Of a stretch of DNA of 64,000 nucleotides, positions 34,800-49,700 are shown piece by piece. The notes under the pieces are model-generated. The model was not told the DNA's origin, made no database searches, and worked only from the letters and a program-made list of their open reading frames with translations. Position 1 is the stretch's first letter. Each line of letters opens with the position of its first letter. This DNA is from Smittia aterrima (lineage: Eukaryota > Arthropoda > Insecta > Diptera > Chironomidae): positions 16,864,001 to 16,928,000 of the forward strand of contig CP093831.1 in the NCBI GenBank assembly GCA_033063855.1, written 5' to 3'. The position numbers were made by a program, and so were the translations under genes.

Positions 34800-37700
34800 T
34801 ATTCACACACAGATATCAAGACCAAGCACGCGCGCATCAAAAGCTTTAAAAGTCTATGTATTCACATTCATAAATTCCTAATTTCATTTTTCACTGCTCA
34901 CTGTTGTATTAGGACCATTTGTCATAACTTTACTACCGGTCTGCACTCCTAAAGCTGCTGTTAAGTATTCAAGCAATTACAAAATAATCATAAAATCATG
35001 CGACTATGTCCGGACCGCTGGCAAAAGGTGTGCGAACGTCAGCCCAAACGTTTATTGTCGGTCGCTCGACTAAATTTACGGAGGCAATCGAGAAAAATAT
35101 CATTTTGTCGCCGCTCTCCAGCTGAGAACGGTGAAATGCACGAAACGTAATGAGACGGAATGGAAGTAGACTCAGAAAGGAGTCAACATAATAAATTGGG
35201 TTCAAATAAATTCTTGTCTGAAGCTTCGCTCTCGTGAGTCAAGTCCTTTCGATTATTAATCATTCAAAATGTGATTTTCCTTTGTCGTTCTCACAGGAAA
35301 TTTCTGCTTTTAAATATTAATGAGTTGTTTCCGTTTTCCCTCGCAAGGCTTCCACTATTTGTCTAATTTCTTGTCTTCAGTTGCTCGCCATCAAGTTAAT
35401 GTCCCTATACCTTAATCCCCGCTTACGTACGGAGAAAGAGCTTCAGAACATAAATCATTTTAATTACAGTAATAGTTCTTTTTCATACTACAACCGCAAA
35501 CCAGTTCCTCGAAAAATGATGACAATAAAATTCTATTGTCTTTCGCCCGATCGTAGAAAAGGAAGCTCCCTTTCATTAATTGATATTCATTGTGTACTAA
35601 GGGGAGACGAAGGAATCTCTCCAATTTTAATTAAGGAATGAATATCGAGTACCTCGAAGGCCATTACTTTTGTTATCAAATTCTTTGACAAAGTTTCAAG
35701 AAGGTCGACAACATGGAATTTCTTCTAACAAAGTCACCACCGAAATCTTAGAAATTCTCGAAAGTATTTTACGAGAGACAAAATTCTCTCCGAGGAATAT
35801 TTTACGAATCACGTCACGAAAGCTATCAAACTCTGTTGTGAAACAAGTTTTGGTCGACATGGAAGGTGACGAACAAATTATTAACTTTATCATATTTTGC
35901 GAGTTCGTTCTCGTGAACGTCGTCAAAGTTCAAAAGAAAATATTTTTTCAGTCCACAGCATTTTAATGGCGCAACAGAAAATTCTGCTTTTGTTCGTCAA
36001 ACTTTTTTCTGTCATCATTCAAGAAGATTCCACAAGAAGTTCATGAACAATTCTTTCTTGCCGAAAGTTTCATTTCTCTTTCATGCGGCGGCGGCGGCAA
36101 AGAAGTCATAAATTTGTGAAAAAACAGAAAAAAATTGAATTTCTTATTGTTCCATTCGATTCAAGCTCGAGAACTTCAAAAGCTCGAAGATTTGCTCTAC
36201 GCCACTGAAAAGTTTCAAGAGTTTATCGAACAAGACTTTACATCGCTCAAAGAGCTTTATTGGAGTATTTTTCTGTATTTGTTTGCGTTCGCTGCCAACA
36301 AAGGAACCGAAGAGCTTTCGATGGAATTACTGGCAGATTGCTGATACTCTAAACAGCAGTTATGCTCCCCTAACATATGTACACAACAACTAATTTCACT
36401 TCGATCAGTTTTCTCTGATATCTGCTGGTGAATTGCTTTTGAAATTGTTTACATTTGCTGCTTGCGGCTTTGGAGTTTGAGAACGTTATCAGCACAATTT
36501 TATCTGCCTCACTTTTATCGATTTTTGTTTCTAACAAAAAAGAACTGTCGATTTGTCAGTACAGCAAGAGAAATGAGAAAAACTTTCCATTAAAAAAATG
36601 TAATCACGAAACTAATCCCGGACTGAGCGAGCGAAATATGAAGTGATTCTCATAAAACAAGCTCAACAGGCTATTTGGCTGCATGATGAAAACGAAATGA
36701 AAAGCGAAGCTACAGGTGAACAAGAAATTTTTGGCATGATTCCAAAATGCGAATCGACAATGAAAACGAAAGCTTTTAAAGCTGACAAATCTCGTACAAC
36801 AACGACAAGCTAAAATAAATTGAATTAAATTTTGATTTTGAAAAAACTTTTTGCTCGTAAATCGAATGAAATTGACAATTTGTCGTGTACATAAATTGCA
36901 ATTTGCAGAGCAACCGAACCCAGATCATGGCCCGCAGAGATAACAAAATCTCCGGAATTAAATTTCAACTTGAATCAATGTCGAGAGCGGGTGGGATGAT
37001 AAACGGGAAAAACAACGCAGTCGTAGAGCTCGTAAAATCATAAAACTTGAAATCAAAATATTATTCAAACAAGCATTCATTATATTTAAGAAGACAACAT
37101 GACGAGGAAGATTGGTGGAATGGAGCAACATTTTAAGTAAATAGACATAAACATTCTCCATCGCTCTTTGCCTTAAACAACGTCCTCACCCTCGATATTA
37201 TATCGCCGCTCAAATATTTTGTAAGATTTCGCGACTTTGAAAGTTTTCCCATTTTCTTCTTCCTCTTCTTCATCCACGAGTTTCCCGCTCGCGGGAACTG
37301 ACTGATAGATATCGAGGAAAGAGTCTTTTGAGAATAATTCATGTCTTCCTCGTCGACCTACTCATCCCACGTCTCCGGTCGTCTTCTTTCAGACTTCCAC
37401 GAAAATTAATATTGATTTCAACGATAAATTTTTTATTTGTAAAATGCGAATAGGAAGCTTTTTTTTTCTTTTTTGTTATCTCTTCTCGACATCCTCGCTA
37501 TGTTTCGTCTGTTTTTCGATTTACTCGACTCGGGGGGAGTCTAATGAAATTTACAACGAAGGTAATTCGAAACAAAGAAAGCATATGAATCGCTTTATTC
37601 AATAAATTTAATTAACCAAACGTGTTTTCTGGGCTAATCTGTACGCAGGGCTTCGCTGTTTTTCAATTAACCCTTCGAGTTACAAATGATTTCTCATAAT

Positions 37701-40700
37701 ATAATGAAGTCATTGTTGAAGCAGCCAGTGAGGCCTCGAAATAGCGAGCAATGTTTACTTTCGCTCCGTGTAGGTGGAAGCGCTTAAACGAATCTCTTTA
37801 GCGCCCGGAGGCTTTTTTAATTTTCCGAATAATTAATTCGGGACAAAGGTTTAAAACTTTTCGAGGCATCACAGAATAGCAATTTATTATATAATTGTTT
37901 TTCACGAATCAATGAGCTTACAGCTTTATTATTATCTCGATGCGTATCATTAAACTAAATTTGTCCTCACAAAATGACTACTCGAGTTCTGTCACTTGAA
38001 ACAAATAACGAGTTAGCATTCAGAAATTTCAAGTTGACAGTCATGAACTTTGAGTAGGCGACAGAATGAACAATCAACCTATGCATGAGGGGAAGTGCAA
38101 TTGTCGCTCAAATGTTCTTGAGCAAGATGGAAAACGCTCTACAAGAACGAACAACATTTATGAGTTTCGCCAAACGAGAAGCTTTTGGCGTATCGTCACT
38201 CTACCACCTGTTTCCATTGTTAACTTTCGTGATTCAATTTTATGTTCAGCACATTCAGCTTGAATTGAATTAAAACTTAGAGCTCGTTAGGCGAAAGTGT
38301 CGAAGAAGAGAATTTAATTAAGAACTTTTTAGTTTCTCATGAAATTTGATTTACTCCAAACAAAATATTTTATGATTTAAATTGATTTGATGAAGGCAAG
38401 TCTCATGAGTTTGTTGCGCAAAAACTTTAAGAATATATTTTGTTATCACGATTCGAAAGTCGAATGACTGCGATAAATAATTTTACACTTTCAACTTTGA
38501 GCTTCGAGCGGATAAGATAAAATATTTTGAAGCGCATTTCCCAAAACACAATGACGATATGAAAGGAAAGTTTACACACTTCTTTGTATCTCTTGAGAGA
38601 CAGATATCTTGGAAATACGCCATCGCTACTATCTTCCTTTTTAATTTACGGCATGTGACGATGATACGAGAAAGCAATTTCCTTTTTAATTTTTCCTTTC
38701 TCCTCTTAGTTTCGTTCATTTTTCATCTCGAAGGCAGACAACTGTAAAAAGCGGAATGTTCTTCCGCTCGTTCTCTCTGTTTTTCTTGTTACATGTTGCT
38801 TCATGAACTTTAACCAACTAAGTATTTCCTTTGTTTATTTCATGAAGTGTGACTAGGGCCGAGAAAAAGGGTTTCGTTTGTCAGCTGCTTGCAGCAATTT
38901 GAATTCTACAACCCTCACGGCTGATTAAAATTTCTTAAACTTTATACGTCAAATTAGCTTTTTTTTATGAGAGAAATGATGGTGAGATTATCGAAACGAT
39001 TTCTTTTCCAATCCATTAATATCTCAATAGTATTGAGTGCTCCTTCCCATCCTCTCTCTCACTTGGTACTATAACGCTTAGCAATTTTGTTCGATACTCT
39101 TTATCACACTCATAAATCCAGAGAAGCGGCAAGAAGCAAAAGCTTAAGTGATAAATTATTTGCGTGAGTTATTCGGGCGGTGGAACGGAATTGAAAGAGA
39201 ACGACGCACTTAAAGCGCAGTAATTTCTCGGGCGATTTTATTGCGAGCTTTTGTGAGCCATTAAGACGATTCAACTGGTTTCCTCCTGTCCAGTCGAATG
39301 GAGATTTATTCAGCCGAGCACAACATTTCACCGATCTTAACTCATTTCCTTTATTACTCTCTTTCCTTTACTTTACTTTTATTTCTTTTTTAAGATTTTT
39401 CTTCTTAGGAAAATATGGAAAATTTCTCCAACAACTCTTATCCATCCGACGCGTGCTTTAACCGATTTAAGCGTCTACTTCTCATCGAGTTTGAACAACT
39501 ACTGAAACATTATGAGCGAGAGCGAGAAAATCTCCGAAGGGAAAACTCGGAAAAGCTCTGTGAAGAGAGAGTTGAGCAGTCTATGTCAGTGTTAGTGTGT
39601 AAACATGAATGAAAGCTTTGCCGCAAGCTTAAAGCTTCTCGTAAGGACGACAATTTCACAAATACATAAACCTCAATGAACTGAGAGTAGAAACAATGTT
39701 TCAACATTTTTTCTCTTGAAACCTGTAGCATTTTTGCGTTACACAAATTCTTCTTTTTGTCCTGTCTGTGAGCTTTGAGTATACACATCAGACAGACGCC
39801 TTATGCGCTGAATAAGTCATCCTTTTTACATTATCGCATTAAAAGAACAATTAGTGTTAACGACGACAGTCCCTACGGCAATTAAAAGAATACGGCAATG
39901 AACTTTTAAACACGACCAACTGCATCGCGTAAGGAGGAAAAGTTGTGTCAGAAAAAGAGAGAGAGAAAAGAAAACGAAAGAGAATAATAGAACACAATGT
40001 AATCGAGTGACCTACAAAAATGCGCTAGAAGATTTCATGGAAAACGGGAACAAATGAGAACAGGGAATAATTTCTTTTCTGACTAAACATATCAAAACGC
40101 AGTAGATAGAAAGCAAACGAAATAAAGTTTCCATTTCCATGAATGCCTTACAGGTGAAAGCACACGCGCATGCGATAAGAAAGAGAAGAAAAAAGTAAAA
40201 TTTGTTTTTCGTTGAAGCAACTCATTGATCTTCAACGAAAATTATTGCTAACGAATTAAGCTGATTAATGTTGACGTTATTTGCCTGACGCCATGGTGGA
40301 GTCGCACTTATTTTCATTGTTGATGATTGACAATTTCCGATTCTTCTCGTTAAATGTATCGTCAACTATCGAAACATGATGTTGGCATGGATCGTCAAAT
40401 CAAAAGTCCATACCCGGAAGCAAAATATTGTTGAATTCGTTTCGGTTCTCTCGCATGTCAAACACACACACGAAAAAAAAATCATAAATCGAATTTTAAA
40501 TCAACTGAGTGGACATGTTGCCGAGTCATCTTCTATTACGTTGACGACGAGCAAACTGTTGCAGACTTTCGGGGGAGATTGAGAACGGAGACGAAATTCA
40601 AAAAATGTTGATTTCAAATAAGAATTTCAAATTAAATTTCGAAACTTTGATGCTGCGCGTTCACCGATTGCTTGTCGATTTAATTCATCGGCTCAATTTG

Positions 40701-43700
40701 CAATGTAAATTATTTTAATTTGAATTCATTCAATATGCACGGCGAAGGAATGACGGAGAAGAATGAAGAGAGGGAAGGCGATGAATTTCTGAACTCTGAT
40801 TGCTGGAGATAATGCAATCACGTTTTGTTATAATCCGTTTCAATTGTCGGGAGTTATTTTTAAGCAAACCTGCCGTGCTGGCATTGAATAAAGAGAGATT
40901 AAAATTTTCTTCGTTCACGGAGCTTTAATTCACAGAAGAAACTTTTTTATTGTTTCCATGCCGAAGAGTTTTATTGACGTCTCCTGTGCGATGACGGTGA
41001 CTGTCTGACGTAAAAAGGGTAATTATCTTGAGCGACGGCGTTTGACAAGATTCCTTCATCAGAAGAGAGTCGGAAACGTTTCGAGTATTACAGAGTGGAA
41101 TTCCCAATTGAAGTTTATGAAGCTGTTAGAGAATTTTATTACATCGAGATGATAGTTGAGAACATCAGTCAGTATATCAAATATTTCCAGAGAAAATTGA
41201 TTTCAATTCAATCAGGTATTTTACTGTAAGATTCTTACTCAAGTCTGAGTCGCTATCTTTTCTATGTCGTAAAACATTTTTTCTTGAATCAATTCGAGTC
41301 CGCTCCTTTAAAAATTAGAAATAAGAAATAAAAGATGATAAATGATATTCAAAGCACTTACCCGCGTCCTTTTGTGTCTCTCTCTTTGTTGACTGGAGTG
41401 AAGAAACAAAGGACGAGAAGTGATAATTCAAACGCGCGTTCGTGTCTTCAACAAAGTCATTGGACCCTCAAGTCAAAGTCGAAGCAATTATGCATTGTGA
41501 AAAGTTTTTCTTTGCCACTTCTCAGTTTAAATTATTTCTTTCTCAACCCTCCGCCTTAGACTTCAGGTAAAAAAGTTTAATGAAAATTTGCTTTATTATT
41601 TCCCAAGCGCAACAACCCCAAACGCCATGACAGCTAAAATGTTTCGACGCACAAGATAACTTGCTGTGGTTTTTGAATTAGACTTTGAAACGTGCCGCAT
41701 TAGATGAATTTGTTCGGTCAATGTCGTTAGAATGGAAATTCCACCTTCATGCATATTCATAAAACAAAAACTTGGAAGCTCATAGCATCTCGACCCAATC
41801 TAATCTCTTCAAAGTACCAACAACATCCTCAAGCAGCGAATGCAATCTCGCAAACCCTCGTCGAGCATCCTCACCCAGAGCATCGCACATCTAAATACAT
41901 AATCACGAAGAGTTCATTGAGCGGTACGAGTAAATTAATCAAGAAGCGGAGGGAATATTCTTTTGAAAGGAAGGCGTCACGTGTAATCTTTCTCATCAAC
42001 AGAGCGAATTGATTAAACTTTCCTCAGTCAGATAACATTTTAATCCCTTACATTTCGCACAACAAAAGATGTTCACTGATTTCCCAACAACAAGACAAGA
42101 TGCGTAAGATTGGAATGAGAGAACGTTGGGATTTCGAGTGGAAGCGAATGTGGTTTCGTAATTCCAACACTCACAATGGCGAAAATCAAGTCGCCTTTTG
42201 TTGTTGAGCTTTGAAAACTCGGTCGAACCTTTAGAAACTCAACATGAGGCTTGTCGAAATCTCTCGATTGTTTCCGAGAAGAAAGGCCGCTCATTAGTCG
42301 CTCGCTGGAAAACTTGAAACTTCATTAAACTGATCTGAAGATAAGGAGAGGAAAGCTTTTTCATCAGATTCCAGTCGAAGATTAAACGAAGCCTTAGCAG
42401 AAGACGTTGTCAGTCCAATCGAATTAATTTCCACCCATTTGTTGCTCGAGGGCTTCCATGAATCTAAGATGAACAAAAAAAAATAGAAAATTAAACACAA
42501 AGCTAAGAGAACTGGGCTAATTGAAATGATTGCCATGAGTTGAAGGATGATTTATGGATGAAGCAGTGAAAGTGCTGATGATTATTTTTGGCCCCCGAGC
42601 CTTCGTGTCGTGCGATAAGAATGAAAATGAAGTGATGATGGAAAAGTGAATTGCAGGCGAGAGTTGAGTGAAAGTAGAAATCCAATTAAAAGTTTTATCC
42701 TCTAATTCTTCTTCACACTTAAATTTGCTGCAAGACCACTTTAAAAATGAATTTTACATGCGAACCACGTTAGAACGTTTTGTTGCGCAATCTTTTTCGC
42801 GAATGAAAATATTCTCAGTCGTTTGTAAGCTGATTTAATATCGTTTGGCTTCGAGGGAATAAAAATGATTATTTTGCAATTCATGTGAAGTCGAAGCGTG
42901 CGTCTCTTAACAAGCTTTCGAATAAATCTATCTGACTGAGAACGAAGTGACTTCAAACGCTTGACAATAAATCAAAACGAGAATTAACTTTATTATCATA
43001 ACGATGGAAACTGATAACATTTCTTTTTCTACTCTCTACCCATTGACATAACATTGTATATGAAATGAGATTTTTTGTGATAGTTCGACTATGCCAGCTT
43101 AAATTCGAGCGTTACTAACAAACTTCTCATGTGTTTAAAGCTCTTTTAGCGTTCTCAATTGAATCCAAATGTTTCTTATATTTGTGAAAGCAAACATTTA
43201 ATTTATTGGATTTGCCGCTAATTAATATTCTCATTTCGCACTCATGAACATTTCTCGAATAAAAAAAATTATTCACTCGACGCTGAGCTCACAATAAATT
43301 GAGGCTTCTATGAATTCTTATGCCATCAGTCGTTGAGCTTCATTCATTAACCAGAGCGAGAAGTTGGGAGAAAAAGTTTGCTCATTAAATAAAAGTTCGA
43401 TTGGAATGACGATGCGCTTCGAAACTCTTCAATCGATAAAGCGACGCCGGAAAAATCGAGAAATAATTTATCTTAATTACTATTGTAGGATAAAAGTTTC
43501 ATTATTAACGGGTTAATATAACACAGCTTTCGTTGCTTCACTTGTCTGAGAGAAACTTAATTCTGTTAGCTCAACGTTTCATCATCATTGTCGAAAGATT
43601 TTAAATCGCCATATCCAAACAATCTCTTGTCGAGACGCCCTGAAATAAGAGAAAGACTAATCAGATCTAAAATCGAGACGAGAATCTGCTTTCATTGTTT

Positions 43701-46700
43701 CTTTCACTCATCCCGTTCATCGTCAGCCCGTTATCAACAACATCGCAAGCTCTTGAATAAACATCATCATCTCTCATCGCAACACTCAAAGCTCAAGAGC
43801 GTAATCAAGTGTTTATCATCGAAATCATCTTTAAAGCTTATACATATCACACTCGAAGTTTCGAAGAGAGAGTGAATAAAAAAAAAGCGCTCGAGCTGTT
43901 TTATGTTAATGGCGAAAATGAGCAAACACTTCCATGTTTGACCAATCTACATTTCCCAGACAAGCGTCGAGAGGTTGAATCCGGAATGAAGCGGAGTCGA
44001 CGATAAAATCAAAGGAAATGTTTCAGAATGATTGAGTTGGGTGAGTGGATAAGCAGAAAAGAAGATTTGTCATGGAAACCCGCCCCTCTAAGTGAAACAT
44101 CTGGTGGTTGTTGATAGACTTTATATATTGAAGTAGTTGAACACTCTCTCGCCCACTCGAACATAAACATAATTGCCACGATCCGGTCTGATTAATTTTT
44201 CGTTCATGCTCTCCCGAATCTTGAACTCGTTTGGTTCTTTCAAGAGCGCTTGCGGATGACCAGAAATGAATTATTTTACCTGTCGGGATGGTGTGAAAGG
44301 CAGTTATGCTTTTTATGTGTAATCATAAAGTGTTGATTGAGATAACACGAAAGGGCAAACGTGTTAAAATCGCTTCACTTCTTCATACCAACAGTTGAGG
44401 GGAGCAAATCGTTCTGGTCGAACGATTAAGGCATTTCAACACGACTCGGGACCAAGTAATTGATGATCTTGTTTAATCTCGTGTTCACTACTCCTCGAGT
44501 TTTATTGAAACAGGATGATTGAATGTGAGGAAACACACGAAAAAGTGATTGGCAACCAAAGAGATTTGTTTATGTTGAGAAAAGCTCGCCTTTATCCTCA
44601 TCCTTCGCTGTTGGCATCATCTGCCAGTAAATCTTATTAAATCACGCGTATTTAAAAGAAACACGGTTTTGCCTTTTCTCGTAAGTCTCTGAGCATCATG
44701 ATTTTCATTTCCCATGGGATTCTGCCTATAAATAATCTCTTGGAGAAAGCAAATCCCAAACCGAGAATCTCAAATTTGAGTTTTTCAAATGCAGAACCAC
44801 GTGAACAATAAAAAGTGAATTAATATCTTGCGAGCATATCAAATGAGGAAAGCTTTTATTTATTCATTCAGAAATGTTCATTCGAAGTAAAGCCAAATCA
44901 CATTCATTGGTTTCGTTCATGAGGTACGTTAAGTGGGGCATCGACCAAGAGTAGGAGAAGATTCCCACATTTTCTAAGAAGACTTCGAAACGTAGGTGAA
45001 AGACAGCGCCTATAATAAATCCATCGTTTCCTGGGAAAGAACTCCAATCTTTCCTCCCCGTCGCTTTTTTTATGTTTTTTTGCGGCGCTTTACGTTGGAT
45101 CTTCGTGTTATTTTAGGGAAATAATATTTTCATAACTTTGCAACGACGAGCAAACACTTCAAGTTCATTCTCTCTCCTTTGTAACAACATCACGAGTGAT
45201 TCACATTGAGCGGATGCTGTCGTACAGGATGTGAAATGAAGCATAAATTCAATAAGTCTTTGATAACTAAATACAAATTGGATTAAATTGAAATCTTCGT
45301 GCATAATAAAAATTTGAGGTTTCTTCTTTGATTTGAATGACAAAATATATTTCGACGTCATTGAAATTACAACTTTTAAGGCTTTTTTTTATCTGATTGA
45401 AAATGTAAGTCAAGGACAAAATAAAATCAAAGAAGATAACAAAACCGTCAAAAATTGAAACGTAGAACTATTTGTTTTTCCGACGAAGGTTCATGTCGGT
45501 ATCTGAGTTGTGACATAAACAAACAGATCTGATTGCGTACAACAGTCACAGACTGTAAGTTACAATCTCACGCTTCCACAGCCTATAAAGTTTTGCTAGT
45601 ACGGAGTCAGTGGTAAAACGGAAAGGAAATGATGGAAAGAGAATGAGAATCGCCCCATTGGAATTTCAATCACATAATTTTCTTTCACTTTACTTGCGTC
45701 GACCTTGCCAAGGAATTTTTCTCCGCCTTCGTCGAGAAGAATAAAAGCTACAAACATAAATTTTACTTACTCAAGTTGCTGCTCGTGTCCACAGTTTAAT
45801 TTGAAATTTTCTTTTTGGGGATCACTTTTGCCAAATGGCGTTTCCAAGAGCGTCAACTCTCTCAAGCATTAAATGTTTCATTAAATAAGATTGCGAGCCT
45901 CCTAAATGACCCGGTGGGCGTTAAACGATGTTTGCTGACGTAAAAAAACGACTCATCATTTATGAATTAAACGTTTGGAAATCCAAACGACCAAATAAAA
46001 TGTTAGCTTTACGTCAGCTGACGCAATATCTTCTCTGACGCTCGAATAACTTTGAGTAAAAAGCTTTCTAAAGTTTTCTGCTCCCCAAAATTAGAATAGA
46101 AACGAGATTGTTCAGGATTTTGGTTAAACAGGCCACCCGGTAACTTCATGTGGAAGAGCATGGCTGAGTTATCTTTCGAAAGCTCTTTGTAAGCTTCCAT
46201 GTACGGATAACGCTCACCTTCTCTCATTCTATTTCTATCTGCATGAGGAAATTGGCAAACCTTCCGATACAACAAAGCGAAGAAAAAAAAAATCTTCAAT
46301 ACCGGTCGCAGAGGTAACTTTGTAAAAGGCTCTTTTCGTTGAGTTCTCTTTTCAAACTTCGAACTTTCGTGGAATGAACATCTCAGATTTTATTTCTTAG
46401 TTCCAAAAATTCCTTCAATTCAAGGGCTTACAAAAAAGCCGTAAAAAAATTCTACAAATCAAATAAATAAATTCACATGTTCGCCTGAAATTCTTCCACG
46501 CATTTTCCCCAAAACAAATTCATAGTCGATGAATTTTTCAAGGTATTAAGCTGCTATTTATGATCGTGTTCAGTATTACAAAACGTTTGCACGTATTTTG
46601 CCATCTCGTTGTACAGGAATATCACACAAGAGCGCAGAAAGGAATGAGAAACAAAACAGAAAATAAAAAGTTTTCTCGTTCGTCTCAGATATCAGAGCGA

Positions 46701-49700
46701 CAACTCAAATGTTTTTCCTTTTGTTGATGCAAAACCCCCAATGGGAGAATTTGCCTCCGGTGACTTACACGTTTGTTGGGAGTGTTGGTATTGTTTCATT
46801 TGAAGCGTTCGCCACAACCAAACTCACCTCAAAAACCTCATTAGCCCCAGAAAATTTTCAAATTAGAAAATTAATGTTGAACCAATAGTTTTTATTAAAA
46901 ACTCTTTTTAAATGAATTCATAAAGCTCAGTGGATACGTTCATAAGAGAAAAGTTTCTTTGTGTTCGTTCCATTATCTGTAAACATAAAACAACAATTGG
47001 AAAGGATGAAAGTTTTATCGCGAAGACTTAAAGTGAAAGTATTTCCCTTCAGGAATTTCCATTTAAAAAATAAATTTCAAGGCTTTAAGAGCTCTTCGAT
47101 TTCCTTATGAAAAAGGGAGAAAAAAGTCTTTCGGGGCTGCGTAGGCTTTCATGTTGGGCACAAGACCGAAGAAAGTCCACCGAATTGAAATTTATTTTCG
47201 GTCTCATAAATTACATCATAAAACAATCTTTCCTACATGGAAATTGAAGGATGGATTCTTATCGAGAGTACTCGTTACGAGAAAAATTTCCGGCAATGAA
47301 CTCGAAAAGCTACAACGCAAAAGCCTCGCCTAATTCAATTCTCGTGTTTTATTAAAACAATTGATTAGCAAGAATTTCCGCAGGAAGCTGACTTATTAGA
47401 TTTTCGAACAGCGAGCAGTATTTCTACACAATGTTGATAATTTGAGACTGATACGTACGCTTTTGGATTTTGGAATTTCATTAAGTAACCACAATATGAC
47501 CTAGGGTTGAACAAAACTCACAATGATTCGACTAAATTTTGCAATGTTTCATGATCAAACACAAAACCACCGACAATCGATAATCCTGGAGAATGGTTCA
47601 ATGAGAGAAGTTCGTTACGTTTTTTGCTCTCGCTCTCACTCAAAGCCATTTAGAATGCTGTGTCATGCAACAGAATTACAATGAAAACAATCTGTTGCTC
47701 GAAGCTTTTAAAAGCTTAAGAAGCAAATTTTATTTATAGTGTTTTCTGTTCACTCAATCTCTTAACCAAAAGCAATAAAACTATAAAATTATGTTTTGTA
47801 AAATCGCATCCAGACTTATGTAAGAAAATTTTCCACAAGAAAAACTTTGCATTTCAAATCTCTTTCAGTTGATAGAATAATTTAATAAACATTTTATTAA
47901 AGGTTTTCTTTTGCCATTTCCCTCATGTTTTATATCTTGGTTTTTACGAAGCTTGTTGTATGATTTGATTTTATTACAAAAAGGAAGCATCGTCTTCATA
48001 AAAAGATTCGCAGACTGTTGCCACTTAATGAGAACTGACTCGAGTCTAAGAAGTTGAAAAATCGAAGAAGACGCAAAAGTTTTTCTTTTCTTTCAGATGG
48101 TCGAGGCGCAATGAATTGGAAAGTTGCATTGCAGAAAAAGAGCTGCTGTTTCAATACAGAAATCAAATAAACGACCAATTAGTGAAGACCACGCTCTTGT
48201 TTGAGGCTTGTACTCAAAAGAATCCGCAACCCGAACAAAAACTAACGATTTATTTTGTTGAGCGAACATTGAAATTAATGAAAACATCGAAGCATGTTTA
48301 ATTAAAGTTTAGTTCGACATAAAGCATGTTTGGATTAAATTTCGCTCTTTTGTGAGTTTTATGTTCAGTTGGACTTGAAATGATTGAAAAGGCTGGGAAT
48401 GGATCAGAAAAAGTTTTTATGGTGATTCAACATTCATAATTGAAATCCGAGATAGACACGGATGGATGTTTAAACTTGTTGAGATTACATAAAACTTCTG
48501 TCGTCTATCAAAACGAAGATCTGAGATGGAAGGAAATCGTACATTTACAAGATGATGTCTACAACATTTCAATTAAATTCGCTTCTGTGAATAGGAAAGT
48601 ATCTGACGTTTTCATAACAGCTTCTTGACTGCTATTATAAAAGAAGTTTTCATAGGAAATACTTCCATTCCAAAATGTTATGTACAAGCAGTGGCAATTG
48701 ATTTCGATCTGAACAACGGGTGCGATTTATATTTAAATCTCCATCTGCTAACGAGCGCTAAAAATAAAATTCATCTTAGCAGCGTAATTCGTCAAAAGCT
48801 CCCACTTCGAGATTGTTTTTCGCAAATACAACAACTTTCGACTTTAAGATTTGAGCTGCTCCTGTGAAAAATGTTCATACTCATCGAGACAGAGAATGTA
48901 CAAGCAGATTGAGGTTCAAATAATTTGCCATCGAATTATTTATGACGCGAGGCTGAAAATAAACATTTCTCGTCTCAATATTTTTATTTCTCCTCCGTCA
49001 ACGTCGAAATATGAAACCGTTAAGATAAAAAATTTATAATCCTCTCGTTCGACTTTTTTTTTCAACGATCTGCTGCTGCGATGTTGAAAGAGTTTACTCA
49101 AAAAAATCCTCCCACACACAAAGCAATATATCGTGAATATAATACGAAACGATTTGTTCTCATGGAGGATAACAAGGAATTATCATGAGGAATCGATTTA
49201 AAGAGGAGCCTTGTCGCCTTTTTCCATCATGTGGAAGCGAACAAATATTTGAAGACTTTAGAGTATTTGCTAGTTTTATGGCATTTCCATCGTCATGCTG
49301 AGAATCATTCATCGCTACTTGATATCAATAGAACAAAATCCCTCCAGCAGCTGTCTCACATAAATCAAGTAACTATATTAAAATTTATGGCGACTTCGAG
49401 AGAGGTTTTAAAATTTAAAATTTGTTCTTCACTTCTCGAGAATTTTAAAAATTCTAACATCGCAAGTTGTTTGCGCTAAAAGCTTTTTTAACTGAGAAAA
49501 ATGATTTATTCTCTCTCATGTTTTACGATGAAAGAAAATACCAACACAATCAGACGTGTCGAGGAGAAACTGACAAGCTTATGTCGTAAAATCATCGATG
49601 AGTAGTTTAAATCTTCAAATTAGGGTTTTCCATGTATTGCGGTTCCAGTGAAAATGGAAATTACGAATTTATTGAGGAATTAAAATTGTTTTTTGAAAAC

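Noticed and set aside
36084..36096. GGCGGCGGCGGC run
   Set aside because: Too short to be a meaningful microsatellite and not in a coding frame with other support.
35381..36344. Cluster of three plus-strand frames of 69-98 codons that could be exons of one gene
   Set aside because: No consistent splice joins were found, and neighbouring stretches on the minus strand have frames of equal length.
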